Assembly (NCBI RefSeq): GCF_012562965.1
Contig: NZ_CP046228.1
Coordinates: 425,808 to 489,807, forward strand
DNA from: Enterobacteriaceae endosymbiont of Plateumaris rustica
GTDB taxonomy: Bacteria; Pseudomonadota; Gammaproteobacteria; Enterobacterales; Enterobacteriaceae
DNA length: 64,000 bases
Direction of reading: 5' to 3'
A model generated the notes under the pieces. That model saw nothing but the letters and a program-made list of their open reading frames with translations. It made no database searches and was not told the origin of the DNA. This document shows, in pieces, positions 12,553 through 21,327 of this stretch (position 1 is the first letter of the stretch; every line of letters begins with the position of its first letter). Both the position numbers and the translations under genes were made by a program.

Positions 12553-14324
12553 TAATATTTTAACTATAATAAAAAAATGAAGTATTAAATCTATAAATTT
12601 AAATAAAATTTATAAAATAATTGATAGATTTGTTAAAAAATTAAAAAATATATCTATATCAAAAATAAAATTTATATTTACAATTTTATAAAATATTACT
12701 ATTTTTAATATTCATATTATAATTATAAAAATTATAGCTAATCTTATTTCAAAATAATCTTAACTATTAATTTATGACAATAAGATTATTTATTAATTCT
12801 TCATTTAAAAAAAAATTTTATAGTTTAATTTCAACTATATAAATTATATTATCATATTTTATCTATGATGAAATAAATAAATATTATTAATTTCTTTTAA
12901 AAGTATATTTAAAAATAATTTAAAATTATGCATAAATTTATTGATTATAAATATAATATAAAATTTTCTTATAAAGTTGTTAAATAATTAGAAGGAAAAT
13001 ATTTAATTAAAAATAGAATTACAGGAAAAATTTATTTAAATACTCAATTTTTATATATTTTAATATTTTCATGTTTATTTACTAAATATTATTCTTCAAA
13101 AAAAATAGATTATATAAAAAATTTTATAATGCTATTTTTAATTTTAAAATTTCTTTACCTACAATAATTCTGAAGTTTTCATACTTAATAAACAATTTAA
13201 TTCATGTACTTTTACATTGAATATTATGTCATACAATAATTAATATTATTATTAAATATATTTTTCATAAATATAGAACATATTCGTACTGAAGAAAATC
13301 CTATTAGAAATAAAAAAATTTTTAGATGTATTCCTTTTTATAAATATTTTAAACTAAAATAAAATTTTGTTCTTAAGTAGGACTTAAAAAAAAAAGAAGA
13401 AATATTTTTTTCTATTATAAAATCTTAAAATTATTAATTTATTAGTATTAAAAATAATATAAGAACAAAAAATAATAAAGTTTATTATATAGATTATAAA
13501 GTACAAAATAAATAAATTATTATATAAATAATTAATTAATAAAGAAATGATTACATTATTTATGTCTTTCAAATGTACTAAATTTATATGATTTTTTCAG
13601 ATTAAAAAAATTCAATTACTTTATAAAAAATATAAATAAATATTTATTTTCATAAAAAAATCTTACTGATACAAATTTATTTTTATTAATTATTCAATAA
13701 TGTACATCTACTAAAAAACATATATTTAAAATATTGATGGTTATAATATTATTTTAATTTTATTTCTAGTATAACTCTAATTAAATAATTTAATTTATAT
13801 TTAAAAATTACTCTTTTAACAAAATTTTTAAATAATATTTTAATATTAATATAGAAATTGGATTATATATGTTATCTACTTTTAATTTAAGAATAATAAA
13901 TAATTTAAGTGAATTAAAAATATTATCAAATTTAATAGTTAAAATATTAAATTATTTATTAAATTATCAAGAATATTTTATTACAGTAGCAAAAATATTT
14001 CTTTAAGAAAAAGATCTTTAAGTATAGATGTAATTAATTTTATTTATTATTTAAAAAAATAACTTTCATTATTTTGATAATAGTGAATATTTAAATTTAA
14101 TTAGTTTAATACAAAAATTTATAGATTAATCAATTTCATCAAATATTAATTATTACTATAAAAAATTTATTAACAGTAAAATATCAATGTAATAATTATT
14201 AAAAGATTTGTTAAGAAAATATCAATTAAGAATAAAAACTTTATACTACTAAAATACTATAGATAAAAATAACATAAATTCCATAAAATCTGATATTTTT
14301 CATTATGAATCTTATATGATTTGA
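12553..14324 (+). pseudogene. nrdA: nrdA pseudogene, ribonucleotide reductase class Ia large subunit
   Basis: Degraded copy of the gene whose product makes dNDPs from NDPs. Reading through stops and frame changes recovers E. coli NrdA blocks in order: SINLNKIYKIIDRF near 12590, LKNISISK, then KFIDYKYNIKFSYKVVK, LEGKYLIKNRITGKIY and TQFLYILIF from 12930, NPIRNKKIFRCIPFYKYFK near 13300, YKVQNK near 13490, STFNLRIINNLSELK from 13876, LLNYQEYFITVAK, then YLNLISLIQKFID and LLKDLLRKYQ with KTLYY near 14090-14250. The C-terminal region ends at a TGA at 14322-14324 and has lost the terminal cysteine pair. Many in-frame stops and several deletions (the segment after the active-site region is missing) make it nonfunctional. 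It is unlike any open frame of the window. Confidence 0.9.
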
Positions 14325-14331
14325 TAAGATT

Positions 14332-15420
14332 TATTAATTACTATTTTAATAGTAAAAAATAATTAATTAAAAGAACCTATATTTTTAGAAAAATTTATAA
14401 ATATAACTAAATACGATCAACTAAAACATTATATTTTTAAAAATTAATTGAAAAATAATTAAGTTTTTTTGGAAACTTAAAAAAATAGATATATTATGTA
14501 ATCATATTTACTATCAAAATTTATCTGAATATGAAAAACATATATTTATTAGTAACTTAAAATATCAAATTTTACTAGATTCTATTTAAAGAAGGAATGT
14601 AAATATAATATTATTAATATTAATATTAATTTTTATTTTGAAATTGAAAAATTGTAATTGAAACGTTATCTTTTTTTGAAACGATATATTTTAATCCTTA
14701 TACTAATATTATTAATGATCCTTCATTAGTTTTTTATGATATTATTATAAATAAAAATATTATTTTAAAAATAATAGATATTATTAATTATTATAAACTT
14801 ATTAAAATGACAAATTATTAAAATGTATTTATGAAGAAATTCATTTAATTAATAAAACAAAAATTATTATTGATGTATAAGAATTAAAAAAATTATATTT
14901 ATGTTAAATGAATATTAATATTTTAAAATTAATAAGATTTTATATTACTTTTGTATTTTTTTTTACTTTTGATAAAAAATAATTAATAGAAAGTAATGTA
15001 AAAATTATTCGTTTTATAGCACATGATAAATATCTATCTATATATATAATATATAAAGAAAATAAAGATATAGATAGAAAAAATTATTATTAAATATTGT
15101 TTTCTGAATATTATTAATTATTTTGAATACTATCTAATAGAACAAAAATAAATTAAATATTTATTTTCTCATGAAACTATAAAGGTTTTAAATAAAAAAA
15201 TTTTATGTCAATATATTAAATATATTACTAATGTAAGAATAAAAAAATTATATTAACTTTATTTTTTATGATTAAAAAATTTATAATATGGATTAATTCT
15301 TAGTTAATTTCAGGTAATATAAAATAGTTCTTCAAGAAAATAAAAGTTAATTCTTATTTAGTTAAACAAGTTAATTCTATAGTAAATATAAAAGATTTTA
15401 ATAATTTTAATTATAATTTC
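14332..15420 (+). pseudogene. nrdB: nrdB pseudogene, ribonucleotide reductase class Ia radical subunit
   Basis: Remains of the diiron-tyrosyl subunit, directly after nrdA as in E. coli. Recoverable pieces in order: LKEPIFLEKFINITKYDQLKH near 14365-14430 (E. coli [21 protein letters not shown]), NDPSLVFYDIIINKNI near 14715, a LRELKKKLYLCLM-like IKKIIFMLN and IRFYITF near 14880-14960, ESNVKIIRFIAHDK near 14990, then LNKKILCQYIKYITNVRIKK near 15185-15250 and the C-terminal QVNSIVNIKDFNNF near 15370-15410. The frame changes repeatedly and stops are frequent. The iron-ligand glutamate of the ARDEALH motif is not preserved (AHDKYLS). It is followed by a clean hairpin that was probably its terminator. 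Confidence 0.88.
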
Positions 15421-15422
15421 AT

Positions 15423-15452
15423 TATGACTGTTATAAAATTATAACAGTCATA
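15423..15452. terminator. Hairpin between nrdB pseudogene and arcD
   Basis: The arms 15423-15436 and 15439-15452 (TATGACTGTTATAA and its complement) form a perfect 14-base stem with a two-base loop. It lies just past the end of the nrdB remnant and about 125 bases beyond the stop of the convergent antiporter gene. Its perfection in decayed surroundings suggests it still acts, probably as terminator of the antiporter transcript. Confidence 0.5.
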
Positions 15453-15578
15453 TAACTATATTGAATAATATTATTATATATAATATATTTCTATTAAATT
15501 TAATAAAGAAAAAATTGATCATAATAATAAAAAAATAAAATAAATTTTTCTTTATTATTTAATAATAAAAATTTTAAA

Positions 15579-16877
15579 TTATATATTTTTAATAATAATA
15601 AAAAATATTAATCCAGGAGCATATAAAATTAATGATAATAATAAATGCAAAAGACCAGAAGCATATAACAACCACATACCATATATACACGATCCCATAC
15701 CTATAAATATATGTAATATATTTTTTTTGTAAAAAGATATTTTTAATAAATAAGCTCCAACTAAAAAATAAGGAACTAATATCATTTCAGATGATAAAAC
15801 TAATAAATTATTATAATTTAGTTTAGTTAACCAAATTAGAATTAAACATAATTGCATACTACTACTTGTAAACCAAAGTGCAAATGAAGGTGTTTTATTA
15901 ATATTTTGTTTAGAAAAACATTTAGGAAAAATTCCATGTTTTGAAGCTATGTATGGAACTTCAGCTGCCATAATTGCCCAACTCAAATATGCTCCACAGA
16001 CAGATATAATTAATCCTAAAACTATAATTATATTACCCCATTTACCAATTAATATTGTCATTAAACCAGCCATAGATGGATTTTTCATATTAGCTAAATC
16101 TATTCTATTAATAACTCCTAGAGATAATAATGTAACTAATAAGTACACACATAATGCTATTAGAACTGCTAATAATGTAGCTTTACTTACATCTTTTTTA
16201 TTTTTAGCTTTAGAAGATAAAATTACCGCTCCTTCTACTCCAATAAATACCCATAAAGTAATTAACATTGTATTTTTTACTTGTTCCCATATCGGAAATC
16301 CAGATTTAATTCCAATAAAATCAATACTAAATTTTTTAAAATTAAAAGCTAATATAGATAAAAATATAAATATAACTAATGGAAGTAATTTTCCTAAAGT
16401 AGCAATTATATTAATAATTGCAGCAGTTTGAGTACCATTTAATAGTAAAAAATGTACAGACCAAAGTAAAATAGAAGCTGCTAATATAGATTCCCATGTA
16501 TTACCATTACCAAAAATTATATAATTATAATGATCAGTAAAAAAACTTATCGCAGAAAAAACAATAACTAAATAAGAAACATTAGCAATAACTGCACATA
16601 ACCAATAACCCCAAGTAGAACAAAATCCTATAAGTTCACCAAATCCATCTTTAGCATATGCAAAAATACCACCATCGAGATTAGGTTTTAATTTATGAAG
16701 TAATAACATTGAAGTAGCTAAAAAAGTAATTCCTATACCAGTAATAATCCATCCTATAATTAATGCAGCAGGACTTGCAATAGCTGCCATATTTTGGGGT
16801 AAACTAAAAACACCTGCACCCAACATAGAACTAATAACTAATGCTGTTAATGATTTAAGATCTAATTTTTTATCCAA
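15579..16877 (-). CDS. arcD: ArcD-type arginine/ornithine antiporter (APC superfamily)
   Basis: Inner-membrane exchanger of the basic amino acid/polyamine antiporter family. It has 432 residues and about 12 hydrophobic segments. The N-terminal substrate motif SSMLGAGVFSLPQN, the SPAALIIGWIITGIG segment, GFGELIGFCSTWGYW and the family block WVFIGVEGAVILSSKAKNKK near residue 215 match ArcD/YdgI rather than the lysine- or putrescine-specific members. The start codon is TTG at 16877 with AAAGGA upstream. It is less drifted than most genes here, which suggests selection. Exact substrates (arginine, ornithine, lysine) are inferred from family only. Confidence 0.85.
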   Translation of the reverse strand: MDKKLDLKSLTALVISSMLGAGVFSLPQNMAAIASPAALIIGWIITGIGITFLATSMLLLHKLKPNLDGGIFAYAKDGFGELIGFCSTWGYWLCAVIANVSYLVIVFSAISFFTDHYNYIIFGNGNTWESILAASILLWSVHFLLLNGTQTAAIINIIATLGKLLPLVIFIFLSILAFNFKKFSIDFIGIKSGFPIWEQVKNTMLITLWVFIGVEGAVILSSKAKNKKDVSKATLLAVLIALCVYLLVTLLSLGVINRIDLANMKNPSMAGLMTILIGKWGNIIIVLGLIISVCGAYLSWAIMAAEVPYIASKHGIFPKCFSKQNINKTPSFALWFTSSSMQLCLILIWLTKLNYNNLLVLSSEMILVPYFLVGAYLLKISFYKKNILHIFIGMGSCIYGMWLLYASGLLHLLLSLILYAPGLIFFIIIKNI

Positions 16878-17000
16878 AATAATTCCTTTAAATATATAAC
16901 ATTATATTAATTTTATATAAATTTAAATAAAAAATATTTTATTATTAAAATATTCAATTTTAAATAAATAATATTTTACAAAATCATTATTATAATATAA

Positions 17001-17753
17001 TTACACAGGATTATTTATATCAATAAAATTAATTTTTAGATTATAATTATTTTGTAACCATTGACCTAACATAATTAAACCACCTTTTTCAGTAGCATGA
17101 TGTCCTGCTGATATAAAATTAATACCATATTCTGTGGCTATATGTATAGTTTGTTCTGATACTTCACCTGTAAGAAAAACATCAATATTAAAATTTACTA
17201 TTTCTTCAAAAAATTTTTGTCCTGCACCACTACACCAAGCAATATTATTAATAATTTTCGGTGCATTTTTTCCAAAATGTAAAGGTATACAATTTAATTT
17301 AAATTTAATAAGATTTATTAAATCTTTAATATTTAAAGGAGGATTAAAATTACCATAAAAAATAAAAGGATTAATTTTATCTATAAAATTAATATTTAAT
17401 AAATTTGCTAAAAAAATATTATTACTTAGTTTATTATTAATATCTAATGGAATATGCCAACTATATAAATTTATATTATTAGATAATAGTGTTTTTAAAC
17501 GACGACGTTTCATTCCTCTAATAATTAAAGGTTCATTTTTCCAAAAATATCCATGATGTACTATAATTGCATCTACTTTTTTAAAAACAGCTATATCTAA
17601 TAAATTTTGACATGCACTTACTCCAGTAACAATATTTTTAATATTATTTTTTCCTTCTATTTGTAATCCATTAGGGACATAATCTTTGATATTAATAGAA
17701 TTTAATTTTTTATTGATGATTCTTTCTAATTCAATATTATTTATCATTTTCAT
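17001..17753 (-). CDS. ybgI: Nif3-family dinuclear metal protein YbgI
   Basis: Conserved cytosolic protein of the Nif3/GTP cyclohydrolase I type 2-like family; its reaction is not firmly known. About 250 residues (E. coli YbgI 247). It follows the E. coli protein throughout: ELERIINKKLN, PNGLQIEG, VTGVSACQ, the metal-ligand VHHGYFWK, RGMKRRRLKTLL, the DIPLD-like WHIPLD, TGEVSEQTIH and the second metal region SAGHHATEKGG. A TTG-initiated extension exists to 17762, but ATGs at 17753 and 17747 fit family length. It is divergent from ffh by about 130 bases. Confidence 0.93.
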   Translation of the reverse strand: MKMINNIELERIINKKLNSINIKDYVPNGLQIEGKNNIKNIVTGVSACQNLLDIAVFKKVDAIIVHHGYFWKNEPLIIRGMKRRRLKTLLSNNINLYSWHIPLDINNKLSNNIFLANLLNINFIDKINPFIFYGNFNPPLNIKDLINLIKFKLNCIPLHFGKNAPKIINNIAWCSGAGQKFFEEIVNFNIDVFLTGEVSEQTIHIATEYGINFISAGHHATEKGGLIMLGQWLQNNYNLKINFIDINNPV

Positions 17754-17883
17754 TTGAAACAAATATATATATAATATTAATAAAATTAATTTTAAATTAT
17801 ATTTAATTTATTTTTAATAATATATTAATTATATATTATTTAAAATTTAAATAAATAATATTTTATTAATAATAGGAATATAA

Positions 17884-19260
17884 ATGTTTGAAAATTTACG
17901 CAACAAATTATTAAAAACATTATCTAAAATAAGTAATTATGGTAGATTAACAGAAAAAAATATAAAAGATACATTAAATAAAATATTTAATAATTTATTA
18001 GAAGCAGATGTATCATTAAAAGTAATTAATAATATTATTAATACTCTTAAAAAAGATGCTATTGGAAAAAAAATTAATAATAGTTTTACTCCAGGACAAG
18101 AATTAATTAAATTAATTAAAAATAATTTAATAAAAATCATGGGAGAATCTAATGTTAATATTAATTTATCTATTCAACCACCTGCAGTAATTTTATTAGC
18201 AGGATTACAAGGTGCTGGTAAAACTACTAGTGTTATTAAATTAGCATATTTTTTAAAAAAAAAATATAAAAAAAAAATTTTAGTTGCATCAACTGATATT
18301 TATAGACCTGCAGCTATGGAACAATTAGAAATTTTATCTAAACAAGTAAAAATAGATTATTTTACTTCTAATAAAAATATTTCTTCAGTAAAAATTGCTC
18401 AAGATTCGTTGAATTATGCAAAGATTAATTTTTATGATATATTAATTATAGATACAGCTGGAAGATTACATATAGATAATAATATGATGAATGAAATAAA
18501 AAACATTCATAACTATATTAATCCTATAGAAACTTTATTTGTTGTTGATTCAATGACAGGACAAGATGCTGTTAATAGTGCTAAGACTTTTAATAAAATA
18601 TTACCATTGACAGGAATTTTTTTAACAAAAACGGATGGTGACTCAAGAGGTGGAGCAGCTTTATCAATTAGATATATAACTAATAAACCAATAAAATTTA
18701 TTGGTACTGGTGAAAAATTAGATAAAATAGAAGTTTTTTCTCCGAAAAATATTGCTATCAGAATTTTAGGAATGCAGGAAGAATTATCTTCTATTAAAGA
18801 TATTAAAAATAAAATTAATAATATTAAAAATCAAAAATTAATAAATAAATTAAAAAAAGGAAAACAGTTTAATATTGTTGATTTTTTAAATCAAATTAAA
18901 CAAATTAATAAAATAGGTAATAATAATATTACAAAATTAATAAATACAATAAATTTTAAAAATATAAATTATTCTACCAATCCAATGTCTAATATTCTTA
19001 ATATTAATAATAATATGATTAAAGAAACTAAAGCTATTATTAATTCTATGACTGCTATAGAAAAAATAAATATTAATATTATGAATTATTCAAGAAAAAA
19101 AAGAATATCTATAGGTTCTGGTATTTCTATACAAAAAATTAATATTATTTTTAAACAATATAATCAATTTAAATTAATATCTAAAAAAATGAAAAATAAT
19201 TATGGAATAAAAAAAATGTTTCGTAATATAAAAAATATTTTTCCAAAAAAAATTTTTTAA
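17884..19260 (+). CDS. ffh: Ffh, signal recognition particle GTPase
   Basis: Binds 4.5S RNA and targets nascent membrane proteins to FtsY and the translocon. It has 458 residues (E. coli 453). The N domain starts MFENLRNKLLKTL; the G domain has the P-loop GLQGAGKTT at residues 107-115, DTAGRLHID and TKTDGDSRGGAALS; the M domain keeps NSMT and the RNA-binding RKKRISIGSGISIQKINI region. Two runs of ten A in the P-loop neighbourhood are intact in frame. It leads into rpsP after 20 bases, the E. coli order. Confidence 0.97.
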   Translation: MFENLRNKLLKTLSKISNYGRLTEKNIKDTLNKIFNNLLEADVSLKVINNIINTLKKDAIGKKINNSFTPGQELIKLIKNNLIKIMGESNVNINLSIQPPAVILLAGLQGAGKTTSVIKLAYFLKKKYKKKILVASTDIYRPAAMEQLEILSKQVKIDYFTSNKNISSVKIAQDSLNYAKINFYDILIIDTAGRLHIDNNMMNEIKNIHNYINPIETLFVVDSMTGQDAVNSAKTFNKILPLTGIFLTKTDGDSRGGAALSIRYITNKPIKFIGTGEKLDKIEVFSPKNIAIRILGMQEELSSIKDIKNKINNIKNQKLINKLKKGKQFNIVDFLNQIKQINKIGNNNITKLINTINFKNINYSTNPMSNILNINNNMIKETKAIINSMTAIEKININIMNYSRKKRISIGSGISIQKINIIFKQYNQFKLISKKMKNNYGIKKMFRNIKNIFPKKIF

Positions 19261-19280
19261 AATGTATAAGGTATTGTAAT

Positions 19281-19520
19281 ATGATTAAAATTCGTTTATC
19301 TCGTCATGGAATAAAAAAAAAACCTTTTTATCAAATAGTTGTAACTAATAGTAAAAGTCCAAGAAATGGACGTTTTATTGAACGTATTGGTTATTTTAAT
19401 CCATTTTCTTCAAATAAAAATAATAGTATTAAAATTAATAAAGAAAAAGTTAATTTTTGGTTATCTAAAGGTGCACTTCTTTCTAAAAGAGTAAATTTTT
19501 TAATAAAACATAATAATTAA
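19281..19520 (+). CDS. rpsP: 30S ribosomal protein S16
   Basis: Small-subunit ribosomal protein of 79 residues (E. coli 82). It starts MIKIRLSRHGIKKKPFYQIVV, with the family NGRFIERIGYFNP motif and the KVNFWLSKGA region. It is the first gene of the rpsP-rimM-trmD-rplS operon, and the following rimM start lies 3 bases after the stop. An AAGGT sequence 8 bases before the ATG serves as ribosome binding site. Confidence 0.98.
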   Translation: MIKIRLSRHGIKKKPFYQIVVTNSKSPRNGRFIERIGYFNPFSSNKNNSIKINKEKVNFWLSKGALLSKRVNFLIKHNN

Positions 19521-19523
19521 TGT

Positions 19524-20069
19524 ATGAATATTATTAAAAATATAGTTTTAGGTCAATTTGGTTCAGTATATGGTATACAAGGATATATAAGATTATTTTC
19601 TTATACTTCTAATAAAAAAAATATTTTTTTTTATAAAAATTTATTTGTTATTGATAATAATTCTTTAATATTACCAATAATATTTACTAAATGGATATAT
19701 AATAATAATTATTATATTGTTAAAATTAATAATTTTAATAATCGTAATGATGTATTTAAATTGGTAAATTATAAAATATATATTTTATATAGTTGTTTAA
19801 TAAAATATAAAAAAATAGATGAATATTATTGGAATGATATAATTGGATGTAAAGTTTTTAATATAAATAATTATAAAAATTTAGGAAAAGTAAAAAATAT
19901 TATATCAACAGGAGCTAATGATGTTCTTGTTATTCAATCTATTATTATTATAAAAAATAAAAAAAATATTAAAAAACAATTAATTCCTTTTATTAAAAAT
20001 CAAGTAATTAAAAATGTTGATTTAATAAAAAATACTATTGAAGTAGATTGGAATTTTCATATTTATTAA
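19524..20069 (+). CDS. rimM: RimM, 16S rRNA maturation factor
   Basis: Binds S19 and assists maturation of the 30S head. It has 181 residues (E. coli 182). The N-terminal domain shows IVLGQFGSVYGIQGYIRLFSYT (E. coli [22 protein letters not shown]). The PRC-barrel domain has EYYWNDIIGCKVFN and GANDVLVI, and the end LIPFIKNQVIKNVDLIKNTIEVDW fits the family. The middle is drifted. It is in the rpsP operon, virtually coupled to rpsP by a 3-base gap. Confidence 0.94.
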   Translation: MNIIKNIVLGQFGSVYGIQGYIRLFSYTSNKKNIFFYKNLFVIDNNSLILPIIFTKWIYNNNYYIVKINNFNNRNDVFKLVNYKIYILYSCLIKYKKIDEYYWNDIIGCKVFNINNYKNLGKVKNIISTGANDVLVIQSIIIIKNKKNIKKQLIPFIKNQVIKNVDLIKNTIEVDWNFHIY

Positions 20070-20086
20070 TATAAGAAAAATTATGT

Positions 20087-20848
20087 ATGTGGATTGGTAT
20101 TATTAGTTTATTTCCTGAAATGTTTAAATCAATTACTAATTATGGAATTATTAGTAAAAGTATTAAAAAAAATCTTTTAACAATAAATTATTGGAATCCT
20201 AGAGATTATACAAAAAATAAATATCATGATGTAGATTATAAAATTTACGGTGGAGGAAGTGGAGTTATATTAAAAGCAGAACCTTTAATAAAATCTATTC
20301 ATGCTGCAAAACATAAAGCGAATAGTTATGTAAAATTAATTTATTTATCTCCTCAAGGAAAAAAAATTAATAAATCATACATAAGTAATTTATTAACTTA
20401 TAAAAAAATAATATTAGTTTGTGGTAGATATAAAGGTATAGATGAACGTATTATAAATTATTATATAGATGAAGAAATTTCTATAGGAGATTATATTCTT
20501 AGTGGTGGAGAATTACCTGCTATGGTTTTAATTGATGTTTTAGCTAGATTAATTCCCGGTGTTTTAAATAAAAAATCGTCAAATGATACAGATTCTTTTT
20601 TTAATAATGGTTTATTAGATTGTCCATATTATACTAGACCTAAAATATTAAAAAATATAGGAAAAGTTCCAAAAATTTTATTGTCAGGACATCATGAAAA
20701 AATAAAAATATGGAGATTACAGCAATCTTTAGGAAGTACATGGTTAAAAAGACCTGATTTATTAAAAAAAAGAAAATTAACAAAAGAAGAAAAAATATTA
20801 CTTAATGATTTTAAAAAGAATTATTTTAAAAAAAAATTTAAAAAATAA
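20087..20848 (+). CDS. trmD: TrmD, tRNA (guanine-37-N1)-methyltransferase
   Basis: Makes m1G37 in tRNAs that read CNN codons, preventing frameshifts. It has 253 residues (E. coli 255). It starts MWIGIISLFPEMF and keeps ILVCGRYKGIDERII, the knot GDYILSGGELPAMVLID, and GLLDCPYYTRP with the catalytic aspartate region. The usual YGGGPGM loop is YGGGSGV here, a change in the S-adenosylmethionine pocket. The start is the ATG at 20087; another ATG lies 4 bases earlier in a different frame. Confidence 0.97.
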   Translation: MWIGIISLFPEMFKSITNYGIISKSIKKNLLTINYWNPRDYTKNKYHDVDYKIYGGGSGVILKAEPLIKSIHAAKHKANSYVKLIYLSPQGKKINKSYISNLLTYKKIILVCGRYKGIDERIINYYIDEEISIGDYILSGGELPAMVLIDVLARLIPGVLNKKSSNDTDSFFNNGLLDCPYYTRPKILKNIGKVPKILLSGHHEKIKIWRLQQSLGSTWLKRPDLLKKRKLTKEEKILLNDFKKNYFKKKFKK

Positions 20849-20868
20849 TATAATATTAGGAATATATA

Positions 20869-21219
20869 ATGAATATTATTGATTCTATAGAAAAAAAACA
20901 GATTGAAAAAAGTTCAGTTTCGCTTTTATTTAGACCTGGAGATACATTAGAAATAAAAGTCTGGGTTGTTGAAGGTTCTAAAAAAAGATTGCAATTGTTT
21001 GAAGGTATTGTAATTGCTATACGTAAAAAAAGTTTAAATACTTCATTCACTGTGAGAAAAATATCCAATAATATTGGTATAGAACGTGTATTTCAATTAT
21101 ATTCAAAAGTAATTGATTCTATAACCATAAAAAAACATGGATATGTTAAAAAAGCAAAATTATATTACTTACGTAAATTAACAGGAAAAGCAGCACGTAT
21201 AAAAGAACGTTTAGTATAA
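20869..21219 (+). CDS. rplS: 50S ribosomal protein L19
   Basis: Large-subunit protein at the subunit interface, 116 residues (E. coli 115). Recognisable blocks are [54 protein letters not shown] and the C-terminal [20 protein letters not shown], nearly identical to E. coli. It is the last gene of the operon, with TAGGA before its ATG. The candidate terminator lies 130 bases further, inside the end of the convergent recD. Confidence 0.98.
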   Translation: MNIIDSIEKKQIEKSSVSLLFRPGDTLEIKVWVVEGSKKRLQLFEGIVIAIRKKSLNTSFTVRKISNNIGIERVFQLYSKVIDSITIKKHGYVKKAKLYYLRKLTGKAARIKERLV

Positions 21220-21327
21220 TAAAATTATTCGTAATAAATTATATTTATGAATAAACTAATAAAATTAATATTAATTTTATTTAAAATAATAAATATTATT
21301 TATAAAACATATTTTTATATAATTAAG

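Noticed and set aside
13384-13572. 62-codon open frame on the minus strand in the nrdA region
   Set aside because: It lies across blocks that match NrdA on the plus strand (DYKVQNK region) and encodes only Phe/Ile/Tyr/Asn-rich low-complexity sequence.
15949-16431. 160-codon open frame on the plus strand inside arcD
   Set aside because: It is antisense to a well-conserved gene, has no family motifs, and its content mirrors the membrane helix codons of arcD; a shadow frame.
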